A stretch of DNA of 52,176 bases, from assembly GCF_000003605.2 (NCBI RefSeq), contig NW_003122410.1, positions 572,885 through 625,060 on the forward strand. Direction: 5' to 3'. Positions 27,601 to 39,600 of the stretch are shown piece after piece (positions within the stretch are counted from its first letter, which is position 1; each line of letters begins with the position of its first letter). Source of the DNA: Saccoglossus kowalevskii. Taxonomy: Eukaryota; Hemichordata; Enteropneusta; Harrimaniidae. The notes beneath the pieces are model-generated. The model did no database searches. It saw only the letters and a program-made list of their open reading frames with translations, and was not told where the DNA came from. The translations under genes and the position numbers were made by a program.

Positions 27601-30600
27601 ACATCCTACCAATCGGTTTTCGTCCCGTGGAATGACTTTGTTGTTGTGGATGATGTTACCATGTCAACATACTTTGGCAACAGAGATCTTCAGCCGTGTG
27701 GTAAAACTCTACAAAAACCAGATGTTGTCTTTTTGAGTGAAACCTCCAGTGAAAAGGGTTCATGTCTTTCAGCCGTGCTGGCTGACATCCAGGTATGGTG
27801 ACTTTTGGCTTCTCTAAAACTATTGCTAAATGCTTTGACGTATAATGTAACTCTAAAACCAGTGATGCAGTATTTGCCATTTGTGTTTTCTAAAATCAGT
27901 GTTGTAGTATTTGGTAAATTGTAAACTGAACAAAGTAAAGCTAGTGTGGTATTTCTTTTTATAACTGTCCACATAATCATCTGTTTACATCTCAAGTATG
28001 TCATCTATAACATTAATTGTCCATATTTTGATTTTTTAGGCTGTTCATGAAGAAATCCGTATCCCAGATACACCCATCAGTTTGGTTTATCATAGCAACA
28101 AGGCTCCTGGTTACCAGACTCTTCTTCATCTTCAACTCACTCCTCCACAGTTTGTGGAAAAGCTGTCGCGAGTGCATCTACGGATAACGGTGCAGGGTCG
28201 AGTGTTCAGCAAGATATTCATAGCGCATCCAGATCTGAGGTATACTTATGGATGGGATAAGTTTAATGTGTATGGAGAAAAATCGTATGGTATCGTCATG
28301 GCTACAGGTAAAGTTCATCATTATTTTCAAGTCAATAGCTTTCTTTTATATGACACCCTTATTGATTTTACGCAAAATCTAAATGTTTTTTCTTTGTCCT
28401 CAGTTTCCGTTGGATACGAGTATGATGGTTGTGGTTACATATTATGGGATAGGAAGATGGCCGAGCTTGCTGGTTATGACATTGTCACAACTGCCATGGC
28501 AGGATGGCGAATCAATCTCCATCATGGCTTCAATGTTTGGAAGGGTAATTTTACCAAAATTTCTTGGTGTCTAACTTGGTCTAACTTGGTGTAGTTCAAA
28601 AATGTCGGACAGATGGCTACATACAAAAAAAAATTCACTTGAATTCTTTGAAAACTATTTTTTCTGTAAAATAACTGAACATTCATATTAATATTCTAGG
28701 TTCGGTTAATAATGGAGACGGCACGGACATTCGAGTACCGAAAGACAAACCCCCACTCATTATGTCTGTGATGGGTAATGGTAAAAGCCGTGACATAGAA
28801 TGTTCCAACTGTGAAGGAAAAGCCAAAGGCAATAAAGTATTGGCACCAGTCGCTGTAGCTAGCTCACCTGATGGAAGTCTGTTTGTTGGTGATTATAACT
28901 TCATAAGAAAAATTCAGCCCAATGGTAATGCTACTAATATTTTAAAGATGCAGTAAGTATTCTATAGTTGGTTTCTCTTGATATATATATATATATATGA
29001 TTGCATGATTGGTTAGAAATAACCATGTGATGTATACAACAACCATATTTGGAATCTTCATTAGCATAAATTATGCATACATGAAAGTCTGTCATGATTG
29101 GCTAGAAATAACCATGTGCTATACACTCAAACCAGATTTGGAGTCTTTTTTTTAGCTCAGCTGTCGACTTTGTCGAGCGGAGCTTATCATATGAGTGATT
29201 GTCCGTCGTCGTCGTCGTCGTCCGTGTCAATGTTTTACTTTTTCGACTTCTTCTTGAAAACTACAAGCCTGAATGCTTTGATACTTGGTGTATATGTACC
29301 TTGGGTAGACCTCTCTCAGATTTGTTCATTTCATGATGATATCTTCAATTCTCTAATTTTGGTGAATATTTTTGTCATTTTTAGTAAAAAGTGATATTTT
29401 CGACTTCTTGTTGAAAACCGCAAGTGCAATTGCTTTGATATTACATATATAGGTACTACATGTGGACCTCTCTCAGATTTGTTCATTTTGTAATGATATC
29501 TTTAATTCTCTAATTTTGGTGAATATTTTTGTCATTTTTGGTAAAAAGTGATATTTTCGACTTCTTGTTGAAAACCGCAACTCCAATTGCTTTGATATTA
29601 CATATATAGGTACTACATGTGGACCTCTCTCAGATTTGTTCATTTTGTAATGATATCTTTAATTCTCTAATTTTGGTGAATATTTTTGTAATTTTTGGTA
29701 AAAAGTGATATTTTCAACTTCTTGTTGAAAACCGCAAGTCCAATTGCTTTGATATTACATATATAGGTACTACATGTGGACCTCTCTCAGATTTGTTCAT
29801 TTCATAATGATATCTTTAATTCTCTAATTTTGATGANNNNNNNNNNNNNNNNNNNNNNNNNNNNNNNNNNNNNNNNNNNNNNNNNNNNNNNNNNNNNNNN
29901 NNNNNNNNNNNNNNNNNNNNNNNNNNNNNNNNNNNNNNNNNNNNNNNNNNNNNNNNNNNNNNNNNNNNNNNNNNNNNNNNNNNNNNNNNNNNNNNNNNNN
30001 NNNNNNNNNNNNNNNNNNNNNNNNNNNNNNNNNNNNNNNNNNNNNNNNNNNNNNNNNNNNNNNNNNNNNNNNNNNNNNNNNNNNNNNNNNNNNNNNNNNN
30101 NNNNNNNNNNNNNNNNNNNNNNNNNNNNNNNNNNNNNNNNNNNNNNNNNNNNNNNNNNNNNNNNNNNNNNNNNNNNNNNNNNNNNNNNNNNNNNNNNNNN
30201 NNNNNNNNNNNNNATCAAATCATATTTACAGTAATAATCATTGTAGCAAATTGCTAAAACATAATTCTTCTCCTGATATCAGCATGAAGTATCTTTTAAC
30301 TTTCCAAATATGGTTATTAAAGAGCAATGATGCATTTGTTATTGTAATCTTGCATGTCAATTGAATGCAGTTTCTTATGTTTTCATTTCATAATGTTGAT
30401 ATTGTTAGATTTCATTAATTACTTCATTTGTATTGTATTGTATTGTCTGTACTGTCTCATTGGTTACTTTCTGAGATCTCAATATTTCAACTCTTGGCAT
30501 AAAAATTTCAATTGCTTTAAATTAATTATTATATTTGGTTTTAAATGTGTAAACCAACATAATTTTTGTTAGTGTATTTGCTCTATTAAGTAGCACATGT

Positions 30601-33600
30601 GCTTGCATAAATGGCAGATCTACGTCACATAACATTTTACGTTATGCCAGGCGATGTAAATGCCTGGATGTCCGCCCCCGAAAATATGTGATATTTTAAT
30701 GATTCAGCGTACAATGTTGAAAGAGCTACTTTTTAATAGAGCAAATACAGTAACCAATCATAAAATAAGCTTAATGTATATGTTTAATAATTTGATGATT
30801 TTGGAATAAAAACTCAAAACAATGAAACCTAAAATGTTAAAAAAATTTAAAAACAATTCTAAACCAGGCTTGAAGTAATTTGAAAAGATTTGTCTGTTCA
30901 TCATCTAGTGTGTCTGTGTGTCATGATACAATACCTCATAATATCATTGTTTGCTTTTCCCATCATTCCTTGCTGCATCAACAGATGGAGGTGAGTTGAT
31001 AAATTGCAAACTATCAAAAGGCAGCAATTAACTAAGAGCACCTAGCTTACATTTAATAACTATCCAAACACCTGATAGTAACTAATAAATGCACCTTATG
31101 TATGCCTAACAAATCACTGGGTTGCTTGTAGTCATGGCAACAATGTAATTGCAGTCTTCAATTATTTGTTTGAGCTCTGTTTTCAACTGCGCATTCAGTT
31201 GTTTGAAAATATTGGGCAGACATCTGAAAGTGGGGAGTTTGTGTATAAAATTGTGGTTGTTTTCAGTTTTACAGATTCGAAAACAGTTCACATAGTAATA
31301 ACTGTTTTACAAAACTCAGTTTTAATACTGTAATTCCTTTGTTGCTGCTCACATTTTCATTAAAAAATTCATTTTTATAATCTATACTTGGCCAAAGGTT
31401 CTGCCTGCACTAGTTGCTATTTACTGGGAGTCTATTTAAATTTTGTCTATTGTCCTTATAAAGTTATGCTATGGTATGAGTTTGATTATTCTTCAAAAGA
31501 TTACATAATACTGAATAAATAAAATACGCTACAAAAAATGCAAGACTTAAAAATGCAGGACAATATAATAGTTCTTGAATTTTATTGAAATTGTAGCCTT
31601 TGTCTATTGTCATCAGTAAATGATGTATAAATAAATCATGAACTTGAAACCTATTATTAAGTTGGATAAGACATGTGTGTCTATTACGGTATATGTGCTT
31701 TGTCACAAATTCTTAAGATACATGAACAAAAGTGATTTGATCCTAATATGATGGCCATATTGTTGTAGACTTATGAAATATGCAAAGCTTGCAGGGGTTT
31801 CACAAATTCATTTAATAGCAGGCCATCATCCTGTAACAACCGGCCAACAGGCAGTGCGAAGCGCTGCAGTGAAACTGCTGTTTGTGGTTGGAGTGGGGAT
31901 AGACCAGAAAGTAGACGGCCGATTTGGTCTTGTAGCAGGCCACATGGCCGGCGGCCGGCTCTTAACGAAACCCCTGCTGATTCAATTCAAAAACTCGAGT
32001 ACATTTCATAAAAATTGTCATTGACATTATTTCAAGGGGCAATGTTCCTGCCACGTGCATACCCATGTGTACTATACCTGCTGGAATATTCTCGTGTGAG
32101 TCTTGACTCGTAGTGTGCCATGTGACACTAAAGATACTGAATACCAGATGAGAGGGTTATCAACAATGATAGGGACACACGTAGCTATCAGTGCTCAGGG
32201 ATAGTGGCACTATGAACTTCATAAACACAAATGTTGCCGGCATCTAATCCAAGGAATCTGTAATTATTCTCTCATTGATACATTTGTCTTTGTTTTTCCA
32301 GTTACCTGCCGACTCATAAATACTATCTAGCAGTGAGTCCATTGGATAATTCCGTGTACATGGCTGATAGTCAAACTAGACAAATTCTCAAACTGCGCTA
32401 CCTTGTACCACCAATTGATGTTAATGATAATATAGAATTGATAGCTGGCACTGGAGCACAGTGTTTACCATTAGATAATAATCAGTGTGGTGATGGTAGA
32501 CAAGCAAGAGAAGCTAAACTTATTGGACCAAAAGGTAGATTCAGTTAGTTCACTGATAATAGTCAAATTAATTGCACTATAATGTTCAAATTGCCTCACA
32601 CTGTAATAGTCAAATTGACTCACACTATAACAGTTTCATTGACTAGCACTATAACAGTCACATTGACTCGAACTATAGTGGTCACATTGACTCACACCAT
32701 AACAGTCTCATTGACTCACACCATAACAGTCACATTGATTCACACTATAACATTTTCATTGACTCACACTATAACAGTCTCATTGACTAGCACTATAACA
32801 GTCACATTGACTCGAACTATAGTGGTCACATTGACTCACACTATAACAGTCTCATTTACTCACACTACAACAGTCATATTGACTCACACTATAACAGTCT
32901 CATTGACTCGCACTATAACAGTCACATTGCCTCACACTACAGCAGTCACATTGACTCACACTATAACAGTCTCATTTACTCACACTACAACAGTCATATT
33001 GACTCGCACTATAGCAGTCAGATTGACTCACACTATAATGGTCATATTGACTCACACTATAACAGTCTCATTGACTCGCACTATAACAGTCACATTGCCT
33101 CACACTACAGCAGTCACATTGACTCACACTATAACAGTCTCATTGACTCACACTATAACAGTCTCATTGACTCACACTATAACAGTCTCATTGACTCACA
33201 CTATAACAGTCACATTGACTCACAATATAATGGTCACATTGACTCACACTATAACAGTCACATTGACTCACACTATAACAGTCACATTTACTCATACTAT
33301 AACAGTCACATTGACTCGCACTATAACAGTCACATTGCCTCACACTACAGCAGTCACATAGACTCACACTATAACGATCACATTGACTCTCACTAACAGT
33401 CACATTGACTCACATTATAACAGTCACATTGACTCGCACTATAACAGTCACATTGCCGCACACTACAGCAGTCACATAGACTCACACTATAACAGTCTCA
33501 TTGACTCGCACTATAACAGTCACATTGACTCACACTATAACAGTCACATTGATTCACACTATAACAGTCACACTGACTCGCACTATAACAGTCGCATTGA

Positions 33601-36600
33601 CTCGCACTATAACAGTCACATTTACTCATACTATAACAGTCACATTGACTCGCACTATAACAGTCACATTGACTCACACCATAACAGTCACATTGACTCA
33701 CACTAACAGTCACATTGACTCACACTGTAACAGTTACATTGACTCACACTATAACAGACACATTGACTCACACTATAACAGACACATTGACTCACACTGT
33801 AACAGTTACATTGACTCACACTATAACGATCACATTGACTCTCACTAACAGTCACATTGACTCACATTATAACAGTCACATTGACTCACACTATAGTGGT
33901 CACATTGACTCACACTCTAACAATCACTGCCTTGTTTTATTCAACAGGTTTAACTATTTCATCAGATGGGTCTATATACTTTATTGATGGATCAGTGATT
34001 AGAATGATTAATACAGATGGTATTATTTCTACTTATATGGGATCACATGACACCATAGATTCACCAAGACCATTCCGGTGTCAAGGAACAATGACATTTG
34101 ATGAGGTATGTTTATACATCTTTTATGAAGTCTATAAAAAACACCACAACAGTTACAGTTTCTTGTTGGTTATTTCTTCTGATTGAAAATTAGTTCTCTA
34201 TGAAAATATACTCTTCTGGTTAAACTGAATCAACATTTTAATAGTTTCTGTGGCTTTATGTTAATGTTTTTGTTTCATTTCAGGTGCAATTAGAATGGCC
34301 GATAGACATTGCAGTCAATCCTGTAGATGGGTCACTCCACGTCCTTGATAATAACATAATCCTGAAACTGACACCTGATAAAAAAGTGTCAATCGTAGCA
34401 GGAAAACCAGTGCACTGTATTTCATACTTTAATCAATCAAGATCCGTCATTGAAGAATTTTCTATATTTGACCAATCAGATGCTTTGCTTGCACGTGGTG
34501 ACTTTCTCAGTAAAGCACTCGCAATAGCGTTCTCACCGACGGGTGAACTATACGTGACCGAGACCAACAGTAGATTTATTAACAGGGTTCGGAAAATCAC
34601 CACTGATGGGAGAATTGTGCTGTTTGCTGGTGGTGTTTCACAATGTGATTGCAGTACCGAGGATTGCGACTGCTTCATTGGTGATGAAATAGTTGCTAAG
34701 CACTCCATGTTGCACATACCAACCGCCATCACCGTTGCCCCTGACAACACTCTGTACATTGCTGATCAGGGTAATCTTCGTATCCGCTCCGTCTCTCCAA
34801 ATATGCCACAGCCTCGCCATGGAAAACAGTACGATGTCGAGTCGCCAATCAGACAAGAAATGTATGTGTTTAATAATGATGGCAAACATATTATGACCCG
34901 GGACGTGGTGACTGATGAAATTGAATTGAATTTCACTTACACTGATAATAATGAACTGAAGAATATAATAGCTACTGCTGGTGGTATTTTCAAAATAAAT
35001 AGAGATATTAATGGAATAGCAACATCTTTCACATCACCCGACAATGACAGATATGAAGTTATCATGAATTCTGATGGGTACTTGCAATCAGTTCTAACAA
35101 CTAGCGGGAAAATTATGTCCACATTTAGTTACCATGGCGATAGTGGGCTCCTAGCAACCAGAAAAGATGGAAATATACTCACTAAAGTTTACAGGTTTGT
35201 TCTGTTTTAATAATATTTCATATCATGATCATTGTAGTTGTTGATGTAAAAAGCACTAACTTAAATGTAATATATAGGAAAAAAGTGTATTTGCTGACTT
35301 TTATTTTCACTGAATCATCCCTTCAGCAAAAAAGATATTGAAAATTAAAGTATTTTACAGTATATCATTTTAATTTCTAATCAAAATAAAAGATGTCATA
35401 AAACTTATTTTCAGGTATGATCAGTATGGTCGCTTGGATTCCATCGGATATTCCAATGGTGATGTAACTCAGTTAGAGTCAGCAATTAGCCTGGAAGGAG
35501 CAAGCACCAAGATCACCCCTAGCAACCGAATAAAGGTTAAGCTTATGTCAGAGGTCATGCCCTGGATTACAAGGTTCCAAGAAAAAAGAGGTAAAGCATT
35601 CTTCCATTGGTAGTTCACTGTGCTTTACTGTGTTACTTTGAGAAACATTTTTGGCTGCTAGAAAAGTTCACATGGATTAAATAGTACAATAATGTGACTT
35701 CTCTAATTCTAACCCAGAGTGTCACTTGTAGAGCCAGAAATTGTACTCACTTATGGGATACATGTCGAAGGGCTTGTTTATTTTTGTCTTTAATTTTTCA
35801 TGTCAGTCACTTGATATTTTATTAATTTTGATTATAGCTGACCAAATTATGAACATCACGCTGTCACCGAATGGGTCGACTTTAGTGACATATCCCAATG
35901 GAGTGGAAGTAGAACTCGAATCTGAAACTTATCCAACAATGGAGGAAACAAGCCCCGTGTTGACAAAGAGAAAAATCACTTTACCATCGGGCAATGTGCA
36001 TCGGTTAGAATGGAGGTTTTATGTCAGACGTGGCGGTAGAAAGAGTAAAAGAACAGTTCAAGTTGTTGGAAGACGTCTACGGGTGAGTTGAAACCTTTGC
36101 GGCTACAAATATATCGCCCTCTAGAAGCCATGTATAGAAAACCTTTGTTTTTTTAGGGTAGCTTTGATAAATAGTATCACAAATAGCAATGAAAAATACC
36201 AGAAGAATACTGCTTCATTCAACACACTATGACTAATATAAGATTGTAACATTATATATAATAATAAGTCTAACTTGGTTTCACACTCGATAGAGAAAGA
36301 TTACAGTGAATACTTGCTAAGTGTAACATGTATGTTTCAATTTGTAAATTTCATGAAAAGGTTGGGAAAACTAGGTTATTGGTTTAATGCTACTATGTTC
36401 AAGAAGCCAAAAACAATTAACTAGTTAATTCCATAAATAAGCAAGAAAGCATTAGGGAGGGGTGATAAAACTGTGATGGCTTTCATGTTTATCAAGTCAA
36501 TGCACAAGGTAGTTGATACACAAGTTCTGTTTTACTTCTAGATTAACGGTATCAATGCATTAACTCTTGAATACAACCGATACACGAAAACCGAGACGCT

Positions 36601-39600
36601 ACACGATGCGGACAATGAACCTCAGCTGATAATATCACATGATAGTCAAGGTCTTCCAACCGAATGGCAACCGAGCAATGGTATGAAGTCTGTGTTTGTG
36701 GATTACAACCAGCAAGGGAGGGTCAGCTCATGGCGTAATGGCGTGTTGTATATGATTGTGGAATACGATAACGATGGGCGTGTCAGTGCCAAGCATTATA
36801 GTGGTGGCTCTGAAATTAGATTTATGTACATTGCTGGTAAAAAGGTAGGTTGAGAAAAATCATAGTATGATGACACAGTAGTTAGGTAACCATGGTAACA
36901 TGGTGAATAACTTATTATGTACTTTGAACTGGTCACACTTCTTGGATTAATCAATTTCAATTTTTAAATTTGAAAATATCATGTGATTATGTGATTATTA
37001 TACCCAATATTATATATTTCTAATTACATTGTTATTTTTTTCAACATTCAGCCCACTACTGTGATTCTACCACTTGGACAGGAATATCATCTAAGCTACA
37101 AGTCGGGACAATTATCATCAGTCACATCTCCGTCAAAGACAACTTACAGTTTAGATAGACTTGCACTGGTTGGTAACTATAGAAACATCTTCTTCATCAA
37201 TGATACACAATGGTTGATAGAAGACCGTCTCAACACAGGAGCAATTTCCAAGATCTTGTATCCTGGCAACAAAAGAAGAGTTACTTATCTGTATAACAAC
37301 CAGGGCATGAAAAGTGTAATGCTGCATGATGAAGTAGTTGTCAAGTTTGACTATTATCGATTTGAAGGACAGATTAAAAGTATTGAGATGAAAGATTCAT
37401 ATCTCAAGAACGTACTGCGCTATAAATATCATGGCCCATTACCGAAAGAACAGACGATGCGATTCAATGAAGATGGGTTCATCGGTGTGGAATATCGCTA
37501 TTCGTATGATAATAATTTCAAGATAGCATCTGTGCAGTCTGATTTTGATGGTCATTCTTCACTGTTTTGTAATTATACATACCACATTGAGAAAGGTCAT
37601 CCGGTACAATATTGTAATTATACAGTGATTCAGATGGAATGGTTTGCTGTCGTACTCGCTCACGGCGAGTCCACGATCACAAAACAGTTTGACCAGTATG
37701 GGCGTCTTATCATCTATCAGCTGCAGATCAAGAACGAGGAAGTCTACAAAATGATTGTGAAATACAACAACATTAGTTACATTTCAGAAAGCCAACTGAA
37801 TACTCTGAATGACCAAGTCAAGTTGAACTTTCTATATGACCAAAATGGGCAAATTTTGGAAGTGAATGCTGGGAACTGGTTGTCATGGCAATATTCCTAT
37901 GACAACAATGGAAACTTGGTCAACTTGAAATATAATGATGATAATCAATTCTTGCATTATGATTCTCGTGACCGTATTATACAGTTTGTTGATACTGCGT
38001 ATAAAATTGATGATGATGGATTTTTGATTCAAAGAGGTCAGGAAACATTTCGTTACGATTCCAAGGGAAATCTTGTGCATGCATTAAAGGTTGGTGGAAA
38101 TGAAGTTTGGTATCATTATGATGGTCTCAACAGACGAGTGGTTCAAGCAGATAACCGTGGCAACAGAGTACAGTATTTCTATGGTGATATTGAATACCCT
38201 AATCGTGTGACCAATATTTACGATAAGTCTTCTCGTGAACTATTGACATTGATCTATGACTTACAAGGCTTTTTAATGGCAATCAGAGATGGCAGTCGGC
38301 AGTACTATGTAGCAACGGATCAATCTGGGAGTCCTGTTGCCGTCTTCAATAATAGAGGGGAATTACTGAAACAGGTTGTGTACAGCCCATATGGAGAGAT
38401 TATTCAGAACACAGCACCTAACTTCAAGCTTCATCTGGGGTTCAGAGGTGGTATCCATGACGAATTCACCGGGTTTGTACATTTCCCAGAAGGTGACTAC
38501 GACCCTGTGATTGGACGATGGATCAACCCACAGTTTGATGCTATGTGGAGATGGGCAACACAAACAAACAAACATCCTGCTCTGAATGTATACATCTACA
38601 ATGGCAACAACCCAGTAAATGATAATATTGGAGAGTTCCAGTTCATGACAGGTAATAATTCATCTTCCCAAAAGACCATTTTCTTTTTTTTTGTCAATTT
38701 TTTTTTTGCTAAAATGTCATTTTGGTAAAAATGTTATATAAGAAAATAAAACTTTCTTTTCATGATTTGCATATTATGACATCAGTGAAAATAAAAGCAT
38801 CATCACACAACCTTTGGGTTGAATCAGATCCAAAATTAATAGCCTGAGAAATCTGGCGATTTATTTGTCAACTTAACTGCTTTGTATACCCATTATATGT
38901 GATGTTAGTGACAAATACCAACCTGTTTTTTCCATAAAAGACCATTCATTCTAAAACTCCCTTATGCAGACTGATAATTCTAATGTACTTTCACAGTCGT
39001 ATTCTTTTATGTGTAGACATTCACTAATTTATCAGATGTACTGTGAAGTGTTTCATTTTCACTCCGAGAAATTTTTGTGATTTCAGGAATTTATGGCGTT
39101 CGCTAAGACAAAATTTTGACAAAAGTCACTGGCACTATGTGTGCAGGAACACCAGAGAAATTTTCACTGCTACAAAATTTCAGCATTCTCATTGATTCAT
39201 GAAAATTGTTCTCTCACATTAAAATTCAAGAGGTTTAGAGTATACCATTCTGTGATTTTATATTATGTAAATATTGCTTACCATTGTATTCCTAGTCTGA
39301 GCTAATTGTACTGAATAAATCATATACTGTAATATGGCTAATTTTCACTGGGTTTAAATTTCGCTGATTTACCATTTCAGGCATATTCAGTGGGTTTTAA
39401 ATTCACGGTTCTATCATTTAGATAATGTGTTCAATGCTAAATTTTACATATTCACTCGGTTTTAATTTAGCGCATTTTCCAGTCAGCGAAATAAGCAAAA
39501 TTAAAACCCAGTGACTAATTAACCCCTTTACAGTATAATATAAAAATACTTACTGTTTTTATTGTTTTCTTAGACCTGAAGAATTGGTTACCAGTGTTGG

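Larger units (their letters stand above)
28953..32301 (+). other. Teneurin intron m (repeats, gap, candidate microexon)
   Basis: A 3.35-kb intron. In order it holds a TA run (~28982), repeat R1 copy 2 with 157-bp tandem modules (29152-29836), a 377-N gap, AT-rich sequence, a candidate 6-nt microexon (30985-30990), and a GC-rich element with short inverted ends (31792-31976). Confidence 0.85.

Noticed and set aside
32582-33361. 259-codon open frame of THTITV-type repeats
   Set aside because: It lies inside a teneurin intron made of a 24-bp repeat; the unit length is a multiple of three, so both strands stay open without selection.
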